The notes beneath the pieces are model-generated. The model had not been told where the DNA came from, made no database searches, and was given only the letters and a program-made list of their open reading frames with translations. Shown in pieces: positions 1 through 8,550 of a stretch of 64,000 bases of DNA. The position numbers were made by a program, and so were the translations under genes. Numbering within the stretch: position 1 is the first letter of the stretch; every line of letters starts with the position of its first letter. The DNA is from Rhodopseudomonas palustris (GTDB lineage Bacteria; Pseudomonadota; Alphaproteobacteria; Rhizobiales; Xanthobacteraceae), in contig NZ_CP140155.1 in assembly GCF_034479375.1 (NCBI RefSeq), positions 4,564,501 through 4,628,500 of the forward strand. The letters are read 5' to 3'.

Positions 1-1949
1 TTGACATCGACCGTGCCGTTCGCCGGGATCTTGGTCTGCAGGTTGGTTTCGTCGCTGTCCATGTAGCGGCTGCTCCAGTAGCGGGCGGTCGCGTCGAACA
101 CGACGTATTTCTGCCAGACGTTCCAGGTCACGCCGGCATTCGCCGTATAGCGCGACACCAGCGGCACGTCGTTGCCGGAGAACGGGCCTTCGCGAAACGT
201 CGCGCGGGTGTAGGCGGCGCCGCCGCGCAGCAGCAGCGTATCGCTGACGCGGAACGAGGCGCTGGTCTCGCCGCCGTAGCGCCGGGTCGGGTCGAGATTG
301 GTGTTGTGGAAGTTGACCGGGTCGTAATGAATCTCGTTGGTGAGATCCATGTTGTAGGCGCTGGTCTGCATCTCGAACGGTCCCGATCTGACGCGGAAGC
401 CGGCTTCGAAATCGACCGAGGTCTGGGTCTTCAGCGCGAAGCTGCCCGGGATCGGATTGAAGAACGCGTCGTAGGACGGACCCGAGGCGACGCGCTCGTC
501 GACAGTCGGGGTGCGGAACGCCCGCGCGGCGCGGGCGAACACGCTGAACACCTCGTTGAAGCGATGGTCGAGGCCGATATGCAGCGCGTGCTGGGTTTCG
601 GTGCTGCTGAGCGGCAGCGCCTGGGCTCCGCCGAAATAGCCGGGCGCCAGCGGGTTCAGCCGATCATTGGCCTCGACTTTGACGCTCTGCACCCGGCCGC
701 CATAGGACAGGTCGGTGGTCGACAGGATGCCGACGGTCTGCTGCCAGTAGCCCGCCAGCGTCTTCTGCGACAGGTTGTAGACGTGGACCGGCGGCGTGCT
801 GCGATACTGGCCGCGGTCGGAATCGTAGGTCGCGTCGTAATAATCGAGGCCGGTCAGGATTTTCGACGGCAGTCCGAACATCGCGTTCTTGATGCTGAGC
901 CGCGGCGTGATCGACCAGGTCTGCAGATGGGCGTCGAACGCGCTGGCGCTGAACGGCGACAGCGGCACGTTGCCGAAATAGCCGGCCTGCTGGCGCTTGT
1001 CGCGGACGCCGCCGTCGACGATCAGTTCGGCGCCGTCCCACAGCGATTTGGTGAAGCCGGCGGTGATGTTGGCGCCCTGCTTGTCGGCATAGTCGAACGG
1101 CGTGTTGGTGCCGCGGCGGTCGGTCTGGAGCTGGTTGACGCCGATCGAGGGATCGACGGTCCGGGAGCCGGGCAGGCCGAGATGCTGGTTGTCGCCCGAG
1201 ATGTTGAGGAACGCGCTGAGATCCGGCGTCGCATAGCGCAGTTCGCCGATCGCGTTGTTCTGTTCCAGCGCGTTGTTGGCGCGATAGCCGTTGGAGCGCA
1301 CGCCGTTGGCGAACACCGAGGTCGACCACGGCCCGGAATTGAAGGCGGCGGAAATCGACGCCAGCCGCTGGTTGAACGAGCCGAAGCCGCCTTCGGCGCG
1401 GAACGTCGCGGGCGGACCGCCGGCGCCGGTCTTGGTGACGATGTTGATGACGCCGCCGACCGCATTGTCGCCGTACAGCACCGCGCCGCTGCCGCCGCGG
1501 GTGATCTCGATCCGCTCGATCGACTGCAGCGGGATGCTCGACAGGTCGACGCCCTGCAGATCGAGGTCGTTGAGGCGGCGGCCGTTGACCAGGAACAGCG
1601 TGTTGGAGGTCGCGGTGGCGCCGAAGCCGCGCAGATCGATCGACGAGCCGGTGCCGTTGACGCCGCCATACAGCGTCCTGGTCTGCACGCCGGGCGTCTG
1701 CGCGATGATCTCCTGCACGGTCTGCGCCGGCGAATGCGCGATGTCGTCGGCGGTGATCACCGTGGTCGAGGTGCCGACGATGCCCTCGTAGCTGCGGGTC
1801 GCGGTGACGTTGATGGCGGGCAGCGTATTGTCCTGCGCCGAAGCGGGCACGAGGCTCGCGAACAGGCTGGACGCCAGAATGGTGGAAGTCAGCAGCGCGC
1901 GCGAGCGCGCGGAATGATGCCGGGGAACGGCATCGAAACGGGACGGCAT
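1..1949 (-). CDS. TonB-dependent outer-membrane receptor, BtuB-like (3' end outside window)
   Basis: About 649 residues are visible and the C-terminal barrel strands lie beyond the left edge. The N-terminus has a basic stretch and hydrophobic core ending in a likely signal-peptidase site (PASA before Q). A TonB box-like INVTATR follows, then a plug domain with TPGVQTR, IDLRGFG and GAVLYGDNAVGGVINI. The remainder looks like alternating beta-barrel strands. Such receptors take up scarce ligands across the outer membrane using TonB energy. The start ATG at 1949 is preceded by GAGG. A cobalamin riboswitch lies about 115 bases upstream on the same strand, so corrinoid is the best substrate guess. 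The protein itself does not prove the ligand. Confidence 0.9.
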   Translation of the reverse strand, partial: MPSRFDAVPRHHSARSRALLTSTILASSLFASLVPASAQDNTLPAINVTATRSYEGIVGTSTTVITADDIAHSPAQTVQEIIAQTPGVQTRTLYGGVNGTGSSIDLRGFGATATSNTLFLVNGRRLNDLDLQGVDLSSIPLQSIERIEITRGGSGAVLYGDNAVGGVINIVTKTGAGGPPATFRAEGGFGSFNQRLASISAAFNSGPWSTSVFANGVRSNGYRANNALEQNNAIGELRYATPDLSAFLNISGDNQHLGLPGSRTVDPSIGVNQLQTDRRGTNTPFDYADKQGANITAGFTKSLWDGAELIVDGGVRDKRQQAGYFGNVPLSPFSASAFDAHLQTWSITPRLSIKNAMFGLPSKILTGLDYYDATYDSDRGQYRSTPPVHVYNLSQKTLAGYWQQTVGILSTTDLSYGGRVQSVKVEANDRLNPLAPGYFGGAQALPLSSTETQHALHIGLDHRFNEVFSVFARAARAFRTPTVDERVASGPSYDAFFNPIPGSFALKTQTSVDFEAGFRVRSGPFEMQTSAYNMDLTNEIHYDPVNFHNTNLDPTRRYGGETSASFRVSDTLLLRGGAAYTRATFREGPFSGNDVPLVSRYTANAGVTWNVWQKYVVFDATARYWSSRYMDSDETNLQTKIPANGTVDV

Positions 1950-2059
1950 GGATGAAAACCTCGGTCGACGTTGTGGCACGTCACAGCGAACGAGGTTTCA
2001 TCGACTGCCTGCGCATCCGACGAAACCAATGCCTGCAATTCCCGACCGGCACTCTCGCG

Positions 2060-2250
2060 TGTGACCACGGATGACGGCAGGTCTCCTGGCTCGCGGGGTT
2101 ACCTTCCGTCGCCTTCCCAGGACCGAGTTTCCCAGTGGCATTCCGACGAAAGTGGAACCGCTTACAGTTGCGGGAACAGCTGCGGATTTGGGCGTCTCAA
2201 GACGCCCGCACCGCATTCCCTTTTGATCCCCCGAAGAGGAACCGTCGGTT
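2060..2250 (-). ncRNA. Cobalamin (AdoCbl) riboswitch
   Basis: Read on the minus strand, the segment shows the classic order of conserved elements. These are GGGAATGCGGTGC near the 5' side, CCGCAGCTGTTCCCGCAACTGTAAGCGG, the B12-box-like AATGCCACTGGG, and AGCCAGGAGACCTGCC at the 3' side. It sits in the leader of the TonB-dependent receptor and would repress it when cobalamin is abundant. Ends are approximate; a covariance-model search against the Rfam cobalamin family would settle them. Confidence 0.93.
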
Positions 2251-2393
2251 GCAACTAAAAGTGTCAGAATGCGCAAAGTCAATTCGCCCTTGGCGGCGAA
2301 ACGGCGCGCATGGTTTGTCGTCGCCGGATTGTTTCGCTATGTGGCTTGGAAGTGACAACGCAGCTTGCGGCAGATCAACAAGGAGCGGCGCCG

Positions 2394-3095
2394 ATGGCGG
2401 ACTATGTGGTCGAGTTCGGCAAGGACGGCCGGCCGGTCGAGCCCGACGGTCGGCTCGACGCCGCAGCGTTTCATCGCAACCAGCAGGCGATCTGCGAGGT
2501 GCTGGGCCGGCTGCTGAACGGAACAACGGGCGAAGTGCTCGAAGCCGGCAGCGGCACCGGCCAGCACGTCGTCGCGTTCGCCCGTCAGCACCCCGAGATC
2601 ATCTGGTGGCCGAGCGATCTTCATCCCCAGCATCTGATCAGCATCGCCGCCTGGCGCGCTTATGCCGGGCTCGGCAATGTGCGGTCGCCGTTGCGGATCG
2701 ATCTGTCCGATCCGGCCTGGTGCGCGGAGATGACCGACGGGCGCGGGCCGGGTCCGCTGGCGGCGGTGTTCTGCGCCAATGTCGTGCATATCGCGCCGTG
2801 GCCGGTCGCGGAGGGGCTGTTCGCCGGCGCCGCGCGCGCGCTGCGGCCGGACGGTCAATTAATTCTGTATGGCCCGTTCAAGCGCGACGGCCATCACACC
2901 GCGGTCAGCAATGCGGTGTTCGACACCAGCCTGCGTTCCGCCAATCCCGAATGGGGCGTGCGGGACGTCGGCGAATTGCAGCAGCTCGCGGCGGGGCACG
3001 GGCTGACGTTGGCCGAAACCGTCGAGATGCCGGCCAACAATCTCGTCCTGTGTTTCTCCCGAAGCGGCGAAACCCGAGCGCTTCGCATAGGTTAG
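2394..3095 (+). CDS. DUF938 family SAM-dependent methyltransferase-like protein
   Basis: This 233-residue protein has a class I methyltransferase fold. The SAM-binding loop is VLEAGSGTGQH near residue 50 and an acidic end of strand 2 is WWPSDLHP. The segment AAVFCANVVHIAPW is the equivalent of motif IV, and LILYGPFKRDGHHT follows. The whole chain matches the DUF938 family, whose substrate is unknown. The ATG at 2394 was chosen because AAGGAG sits just upstream; an in-frame extension to 2310 lacks such support. It stands alone between the riboswitch (opposite strand) and an MFS gene 90 bases downstream. Confidence 0.85.
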   Translation: MADYVVEFGKDGRPVEPDGRLDAAAFHRNQQAICEVLGRLLNGTTGEVLEAGSGTGQHVVAFARQHPEIIWWPSDLHPQHLISIAAWRAYAGLGNVRSPLRIDLSDPAWCAEMTDGRGPGPLAAVFCANVVHIAPWPVAEGLFAGAARALRPDGQLILYGPFKRDGHHTAVSNAVFDTSLRSANPEWGVRDVGELQQLAAGHGLTLAETVEMPANNLVLCFSRSGETRALRIG

Positions 3096-3185
3096 GTCCG
3101 GCCGCGGCGGTTGATCGCAGGCCGATGCGGCCTATGATGCGGCCCGATCTCGCGGCCGGGCCGCACACGAAGGGCGAAACGGCCA

Positions 3186-4427
3186 ATGGTTGACGCGACG
3201 GCGATCGATGGACTCGTCGACGATGCGCGCGCGCGCTCCAACGTGGCGCGGCTGGCGGCCGCGCAGGCGCTGACCGGCGCCAATGCGGCGGTGATCTTCG
3301 CCACCGGCTCGATCATCGGCGCACAGCTCGCGCCGGATCTGTCGCTCGCGACCGTGCCGATCTCGATGTATGTGGTCGGCCTCGCTGCCGGCACGCTGCC
3401 GACCGGCGCAATCGCGCGCCGCTACGGCCGCCGCGCCTCCTTCATGATCGGCGCCGGCTGCGGCGCGTTCACCGGCCTGCTCGGCGCGCTGGCGATCCTG
3501 TACGGCTCGTTCGAGCTGTTCTGCGTCGCCACTTTCCTCGGCGGGCTGTACGGCGCGGTGTCGCAATCCTATCGCTTCGCCGCCGCCGACGGCGCCAGCG
3601 CCGCGTATCGCCCCAAGGCGGTGTCCTGGGTGATGGCCGGCGGCGTGTTCGCCGGCGTGCTCGGTCCGCAGCTGGTGCAGTGGACCATGGACGTCTGGCA
3701 GCCTTATCTGTTCGCCTTCAGCTATCTGGTGCAGGCCGCTGTCGCGCTGATTGCGATGGCGGTGCTGTGGAGCGTCGATGCGCCGAAGCCGCAGCCGGCC
3801 GACTTCGCCGGGGGCCGGCCGCTGCTCGAAATCGTGCGGCAGCCGCGCTTCATCGCCGCGGCGATGTGCGGCGCGATCGCCTATCCGATGATGAATCTGG
3901 TGATGACCTCGGCGCCGCTGGCGATGCAGATGTGCGGGCTGCCGATCAGCGATTCCAATTTCGGCCTGCAATGGCACATTGTCGCGATGTACGCGCCGAG
4001 CTTCTTCACCGGCTCGCTGATCGCGAAGTTCGGCGCGCCGCGGGTGGTCGCGCTCGGGCTGGCGCTCGAGGCCGCGGGCGCGTCGATCGGCCTGATGGGG
4101 ATCACCGCCCCGCATTTCTGGGCGACGCTGTTCGTGATCGGGGTCGGCTGGAATTTCGCCTTCGTCGGCGCCTCGGCGCTGGTGCTGGAGACCCACCAGC
4201 CGAGCGAGAAGAACAAGGTGCAGGCGTTCAACGATTTCGTGGTGTTCGGCATGATGGCGCTGGGCTCGTTCGGGTCCGGGCAGTTGCTGGCGAATTACGG
4301 CTGGGCGACCGTCAACATGACGGTGTTCCCGCCGGTGCTGCTCGGCCTCATCGTGCTCGCGATCACCGGCTGGTCGCGAAAACGGGTGGCGGCGGCCGCT
4401 GCCGCCGTGCCAGATCGCGGCATCTGA
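3186..4427 (+). CDS. Major facilitator superfamily transporter
   Basis: The protein has 413 residues and about 12 hydrophobic segments. Between TM2 and TM3 it carries the MFS signature-like loop IARRYGRRASFMIG. TM helices are rich in Gly and Ala (for example GLLGALAILYGSFELF). The substrate cannot be read from the sequence. It may be cotranscribed with the DUF938 gene just upstream. It differs clearly from the second MFS gene that follows at 4515, so the two are not a recent duplication. Confidence 0.85.
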   Translation: MVDATAIDGLVDDARARSNVARLAAAQALTGANAAVIFATGSIIGAQLAPDLSLATVPISMYVVGLAAGTLPTGAIARRYGRRASFMIGAGCGAFTGLLGALAILYGSFELFCVATFLGGLYGAVSQSYRFAAADGASAAYRPKAVSWVMAGGVFAGVLGPQLVQWTMDVWQPYLFAFSYLVQAAVALIAMAVLWSVDAPKPQPADFAGGRPLLEIVRQPRFIAAAMCGAIAYPMMNLVMTSAPLAMQMCGLPISDSNFGLQWHIVAMYAPSFFTGSLIAKFGAPRVVALGLALEAAGASIGLMGITAPHFWATLFVIGVGWNFAFVGASALVLETHQPSEKNKVQAFNDFVVFGMMALGSFGSGQLLANYGWATVNMTVFPPVLLGLIVLAITGWSRKRVAAAAAAVPDRGI

Positions 4428-4514
4428 TCGCGAACAAGACAACGATCCGGCCGTCCGAGCCGGACGCAGGGGGACGCCGATGCCGTCGCGTGCGACGAAG
4501 GCCGGTCGCCGCGG

Positions 4515-5729
4515 ATGGTGAACCTTCCGCTCCGCGACGAGAGCTCGATCCATTATGAGGGCTGGCGGATCGTCGCGATGTGCTTTGCCGTCGCGACCTT
4601 CGGCTGGGCGCTCGGCTTCTACGGCCAGAGCGTCTATCTCGCCGAACTCACGCGGCTCCATGGCTGGCCGTCGTCGCTGATCGCGACCGCGACGACGTTC
4701 TTCTATCTCGGCGGCGCGCTACTGGTCGCCTTCGTCGGCGACGTCATTCGCGTGATCGGGCCGCGCGCCTGTCTGCTCGGCGGCATTGCCGCGATGGCGC
4801 TCGGCACCGCGCTGCTCGGCCGGATCGACGCGGTCTGGCAGCTTTACGCCGTCTACGCGCTGCTCGCGGTGGGCTGGGCCGGCACCAGCCTCGGCGCCAT
4901 CACCAGCACGCTCGGGCTGTGGTTCGACGAGCGCCGCGGCATGGCGATCAGCCTGGCGCTGAACGGCGCCAGCTTCGGCGGCATCGCCGGCGTGCCGCTG
5001 CTGGTCGCAGCGATCGGGCATTTCGGATTCGCCGACGCGACGCTGGCGGCGGCGATCGCCGGGATGTTGCTGATGCCGGTCGTCGCGATCGTCGTCGGCC
5101 GCCCGCCGCTGCGCATCGCGGACCATCCTGCCGGGCCGGGTGCGGTGAAGGCGTTGTCATCGGGCGCGATCCGCCGCGAGGCGTTCCGCGACATTGCGTT
5201 CCTCACCGTCACCATCGCGTTCGCCCTGGTGCTGTTCGCGCAGGTCGGCTTCATCGTGCACCTGATCGCCTATCTCGACCCGCTGATCGGCCGCGAGCGC
5301 GCCGCAGCCGCGGTGGCGCTGCTGACTACGATGGCGGTGGTGGGCCGCGTGTCGCTGTCGACCGTGATCGACCGGCTCGACCAGCGGCTGGTGTCGGCGA
5401 TCTCGTTTCTGAGCCAGGCGGTGGCGCTGGCGATCGTGATCCTGTCGCGCGACGGCACGCTGCTGCTGGTCGCCTGCGCGCTGTTCGGCTTCTCGGTCGG
5501 CAATCTGATCACGCTGCCGGCGCTGATCGTGCAGCGCGAATTCGCGCCCGGCTCGTTCGGCGTGCTGATCAGCCTCGTCACCGCGATCAATCAGGTGACC
5601 TATGCGTTCGGCCCCGGCGTGATAGGCCTCGTCCGCGACGTCTCCGGTAGCTACACGGTTCCGTTCGCGGGCTGCATCGTGCTGCAACTGATCGCCGCGG
5701 CGCTGGTGATGGTTCGGGGGCGAAAGTAA
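4515..5729 (+). CDS. Major facilitator superfamily transporter
   Basis: This 404-residue permease has about 12 TM segments. It begins with a short cytoplasmic tail (SSIHYEGWRIVAMCFAVATFGW), as in monocarboxylate/oxalate-type MFS proteins. TM2 to TM3 carries a reduced signature loop. The central loop contains RREAFRDIAFLTVTIAFAL before the second six-helix bundle. The ATG at 4515 directly precedes a good membrane-protein N-terminus. The 87-base gap from the previous permease allows cotranscription. The substrate is unknown. Transcription reads into a palindromic repeat just after the stop. Confidence 0.83.
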   Translation: MVNLPLRDESSIHYEGWRIVAMCFAVATFGWALGFYGQSVYLAELTRLHGWPSSLIATATTFFYLGGALLVAFVGDVIRVIGPRACLLGGIAAMALGTALLGRIDAVWQLYAVYALLAVGWAGTSLGAITSTLGLWFDERRGMAISLALNGASFGGIAGVPLLVAAIGHFGFADATLAAAIAGMLLMPVVAIVVGRPPLRIADHPAGPGAVKALSSGAIRREAFRDIAFLTVTIAFALVLFAQVGFIVHLIAYLDPLIGRERAAAAVALLTTMAVVGRVSLSTVIDRLDQRLVSAISFLSQAVALAIVILSRDGTLLLVACALFGFSVGNLITLPALIVQREFAPGSFGVLISLVTAINQVTYAFGPGVIGLVRDVSGSYTVPFAGCIVLQLIAAALVMVRGRK

Positions 5730-5739
5730 CCAACCTACC

Positions 5740-5857
5740 GTCATTCCGGGGCGCTCACGAAGTGAGCGAACCCGGAATCCCGAGGTTGGGAGGCGAAGCG
5801 GCAGAACAGCTCGGGATTCCGGGTTCGCGAGCTACGCTCGCGCCCCGGAATGACGGG
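5740..5857. repeat. Palindromic intergenic repeat, family A
   Basis: The arms begin GTCATTCCGGGGCGC and end GCGCCCCGGAATGAC, forming a large imperfect hairpin. An inner inverted pair (CCCGGAATCCCGAG with CTCGGGATTCCGGG) adds a second level. Other copies of the family are at 8401, 9721, 23971 and 27626. Always intergenic here; it could act as a 3'-end stabiliser or terminator. Confidence 0.9.
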
Positions 5858-5867
5858 GAGGGATGTG

Positions 5868-6371
5868 CTACGCCACCCGGGCCCGCAGCAGATCGTCGAG
5901 ATCGAGCCTTCGCGTGAACATCGCCAGCGCGCCGTCGGGGCTGCGCGGCCAGTCCGCTTCGGGGCGATCGCGATACAATTCGACGCCGTTGTGGTCGGGA
6001 TCGCGCAGATACAGCGCCTCGCTGACGCCATGGTCGCTGGCGCCGTCGAGCGTGATGCCGGCCTGCAGCACGCGATGCAGCGCATCCGCCAGCGCCGCCC
6101 GCGTCGGATACAGGATCGCGGTGTGAAACAGCCCGGTCGTGCCGGGCGGCGGCGGCGAGCCGCCTTTGCTTTCCCAGGTGTTCAGGCCGATGTGGTGGTG
6201 ATAACCGCCGGCCGAAATGAACGCCGCCTGGTCGCCCATCCGCTGCATCACCGCAAAGCCGAGCACGTCGCAATAGAAGCCGAGCGCGCGATCGAGATCG
6301 GCGACTTTCAGATGGACATGGCCGATCCTTGTGCCGGTCGGGATGGGTGTCGCTGTTTCAGCAGATGGCAT
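5868..6371 (-). CDS. VOC-family (glyoxalase/extradiol dioxygenase-like) protein
   Basis: This 167-residue protein has a vicinal-oxygen-chelate fold. It opens with RIGHVHLKVADLDRALGFY, the first beta-alpha-beta module with a likely metal-binding His. The stretch YHHHIGLNTWESKG in the middle supplies a second His, and DPDHNGVELYRDRP near the end supplies the usual Glu. These three positions are the family metal ligands. The combination resembles CatE/YfiE-type catechol-2,3-dioxygenase-like proteins. It could be a ring-cleavage dioxygenase, an isomerase or a glyoxalase; substrate unassigned. It lies close to the CMD-family gene on the same strand, but a family C repeat (6391-6466) separates the two. 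Confidence 0.85.
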   Translation of the reverse strand: MPSAETATPIPTGTRIGHVHLKVADLDRALGFYCDVLGFAVMQRMGDQAAFISAGGYHHHIGLNTWESKGGSPPPPGTTGLFHTAILYPTRAALADALHRVLQAGITLDGASDHGVSEALYLRDPDHNGVELYRDRPEADWPRSPDGALAMFTRRLDLDDLLRARVA

Positions 6372-6390
6372 GGCGCGGCTCCTTCACGGA

Positions 6391-6466
6391 CGTCATCGCC
6401 GGGCTCGACCCGGCGATCCATCCGATATGAGAAGGATGGATGCGCGGGTCAAGCCCGCGCATGACG
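6391..6466. repeat. Short inverted intergenic repeat, family C
   Basis: Outer arms CGTCATCGCCGGGCTCGACCC and GGGTCAAGCCCGCGCATGACG flank a small loop containing GATCCATCC and GGATGGATG. It fills the gap between the VOC and CMD-family genes. Relatives lie at 23838 and 25041. Confidence 0.85.
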
Positions 6467-6480
6467 TTCGTACTTGTTGC

Positions 6481-7026
6481 TCACGCCAGTTCCGACACCT
6501 CGCCATCGGGCAGCGGAAATTCGTAGGCGTTCAGCGTCATCGACACCATCGTGTAGTAGCCGCACAGGCCGATGATCTCGACCAGGCCGCGCTCGCCCAG
6601 CAGTTGCGTCGCCTCGTCGTAGAGCGGCTGCGGCAGTCCCCTGGCCTCGTGCAGCGACCGCGCGACGTCGTAGATCACGCGCGCTTTCGGATCGTCGAAA
6701 CGCGGCGTGCGGCGATCGCGGATCGCCTCGATGATCGCCGGATCGAGCCCGCCGTCGAGCGCCATCTTCTTGTGCGCGTACCATTCGAAATGCGCCGTCC
6801 AGTGCCGCGCGGTGACGAGGATCGCCAGTTCCGACAGCGCCGGCGGAAACGACGTGTCGTAGCGCAGGACGGCGCCGAGCCGCGTGGCGTGCCGCGCCAT
6901 GTCGGGGCTCGCCAGCCACGCCATCATCGGCGGCGGCGGGCTGCCGCGCTTGCTGGCGATCGACTCGTCGTAGATCGCCCGCTGGTCGTCGGTCATTTCG
7001 CCAGGCGAAAGAAGTTGCAGCCGCAT
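6481..7026 (-). CDS. Carboxymuconolactone decarboxylase (CMD)-family protein
   Basis: This protein has 181 residues and is all-helical in character. The CMD core runs LSELAILVTARHWTAHFEWYAHKKMALDGG at about residues 65-95, with the conserved E and the HFEWYAH segment. The redox CxxC pair of AhpD is absent: only one Cys is visible (GLCGYYTMVS). A peroxidase role is therefore unlikely, and a decarboxylase or dehydratase-like activity on a small acid is possible. It is divergent from the acyl-CoA dehydrogenase pair at 7187 across a 160-base promoter region, so the two units may be co-regulated. Confidence 0.83.
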   Translation of the reverse strand: MRLQLLSPGEMTDDQRAIYDESIASKRGSPPPPMMAWLASPDMARHATRLGAVLRYDTSFPPALSELAILVTARHWTAHFEWYAHKKMALDGGLDPAIIEAIRDRRTPRFDDPKARVIYDVARSLHEARGLPQPLYDEATQLLGERGLVEIIGLCGYYTMVSMTLNAYEFPLPDGEVSELA

Positions 7027-7186
7027 GCTCGTTGCCTCTCGTTGCGTTGTCGACCCCTAGCACATCGACGCAGGATCGCGTCACGGCGCCGCCGATCCAG
7101 ATGTTGAATTTCGCTCCGCGCCGGCTAAGGTCGCGGCCAACAAGAGCAACCGATCGCGCTCGCGATCGCCGGATGGAAACACGCCG

Positions 7187-8386
7187 ATGTCAGACGCCGC
7201 CTCCCCCGATCTCGACCAATTCCGCAGCGACACCCGCGCCTGGCTCGAAGCCAATTGCCCGGCCGAGATGCGCACGCCGATGCAGGGCGACGAGGACAAT
7301 TTCTGGGGCGGCCGCAACGCCAAATTCGCCTCCGACGCGCAAAAGGTCTGGTTCGAGCGGATGCGCGACAAGGGGTGGACCGTGCCGGACTGGCCGACGC
7401 AATATGGCGGCGGCGGTCTCGATCCCGCGCAAGCCAAGGTGCTGCGCGAAGAAATGGCCGCGATCGGCGCGCGCTCGCCGCTGTCGTCGTTCGGCATCTG
7501 GATGCTCGGGCCGGCCTTGCTGAAATACGGCAACGAGGCGCAGAAGGCCGAGCACCTGCCGCAAATTGCGCGCGGCGAAATCCGGTGGTGTCAGGGCTAT
7601 TCCGAGCCGAATGCCGGCTCCGACCTCGCCTCGCTGCAGACCCGCGCCGTGCCCGACGGCGACGACTTCATCATCAACGGCTCGAAGATCTGGACCAGCT
7701 ACGCCAACTACGCCGACTGGATTTTCTGCCTGGTGCGGACCGATGCCAGCGCCAAGAAGCACGACGGCATCAGCTTCATCCTGTTCGACATGACGTCGCC
7801 CGGCGTGACCACCAAGCCGATCCTCTTGATCTCCGGCAAGTCGCCGTTCTGCGAGACCTTCTTCGACAACGTCCGGGTGCCGCAATCGCACGTGGTCGGC
7901 ACCGTCAACCGCGGCTGGGACGTGGCGAAATATCTGCTGCAGCACGAGCGCGCGATGATCTCCGGCATGGGCGGGCGCGACGGCGGCCGGCCGCTCGGCC
8001 AGGTCGCAGCCGATTCGCTCGGCACCGACGACCGGGGCAAGCTCGACGATCCGATCCTGCGCGGCCAGATCGCTTCGTTCGATATCGACGAGGCGGCGCT
8101 CGCCTGCGCGGCGGAGCGCGCGGTCGATCTGGCCAAGGCCGGCCAGCTGCATCCGGCGTTTTCCTCGGCGATGAAGTACTACGGCACCGAGCTGAACAAG
8201 CGCCGCCACGAGATCCTGATGTCGGCGGGCGGCATCGACGCGCTGGAATGGGAGAGCGAGCGCTCGAACGACGGCGCCCGCGCCCGCGCCTGGCTGCGCA
8301 CCAAGGCCAACTCGATCGAAGGCGGCACCAGCGAAGTCATGCTCGGCATCGTCGCCAAGCGCATCCTCGATCTGCCGGGGGCTTAA
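7187..8386 (+). CDS. Acyl-CoA dehydrogenase, large-subunit type (PimC-like)
   Basis: This 399-residue flavoprotein has the ACAD fold. An N-terminal helical domain ends near WCQGYSEPNAGSDLASLQTRA, the FAD and substrate-binding strand motif. The middle beta domain includes GSKIWTSYANYADWIF. The C-terminal helical domain ends in NSIEGGTSEVMLGIVAKRILDLPG. It oxidises an acyl-CoA to the 2-enoyl-CoA, passing electrons to ETF. With the next gene it resembles the two-subunit pimeloyl-CoA dehydrogenase PimC/PimD of R. palustris. The neighbours of the pim operon (ligase, thiolase, hydratase) are absent here, so a different substrate is possible. Confidence 0.88.
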   Translation: MSDAASPDLDQFRSDTRAWLEANCPAEMRTPMQGDEDNFWGGRNAKFASDAQKVWFERMRDKGWTVPDWPTQYGGGGLDPAQAKVLREEMAAIGARSPLSSFGIWMLGPALLKYGNEAQKAEHLPQIARGEIRWCQGYSEPNAGSDLASLQTRAVPDGDDFIINGSKIWTSYANYADWIFCLVRTDASAKKHDGISFILFDMTSPGVTTKPILLISGKSPFCETFFDNVRVPQSHVVGTVNRGWDVAKYLLQHERAMISGMGGRDGGRPLGQVAADSLGTDDRGKLDDPILRGQIASFDIDEAALACAAERAVDLAKAGQLHPAFSSAMKYYGTELNKRRHEILMSAGGIDALEWESERSNDGARARAWLRTKANSIEGGTSEVMLGIVAKRILDLPGA

Positions 8387-8400
8387 GTACGCCCTCTCCC

Positions 8401-8502
8401 CGTCATTCCGGGGCGCGCGCAGCGCGAACCCGGAATCCATAACCACCGCAGGGAGTATGGATTCCGGGTCTGCGCCCCGAGGGGCGCATCCCGGAATGAC
8501 GA
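8401..8502. repeat. Palindromic intergenic repeat, family A
   Basis: It begins CGTCATTCCGGGGCGCGCGC and ends GGGGCGCATCCCGGAATGAC. This copy sits inside the dehydrogenase pair, between the large and small subunit genes. Confidence 0.88.
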
Positions 8503-8550
8503 ACTCTAAAATTTTGCATCTCATCTGATATCTGATCGGGACTTATCACC

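Noticed and set aside
306..1955. Long open frame on the plus strand (549 codons)
   Set aside because: It is Arg/Gly/Ala-rich and antisense to a clear TonB-dependent receptor; typical shadow frame in GC-rich DNA.
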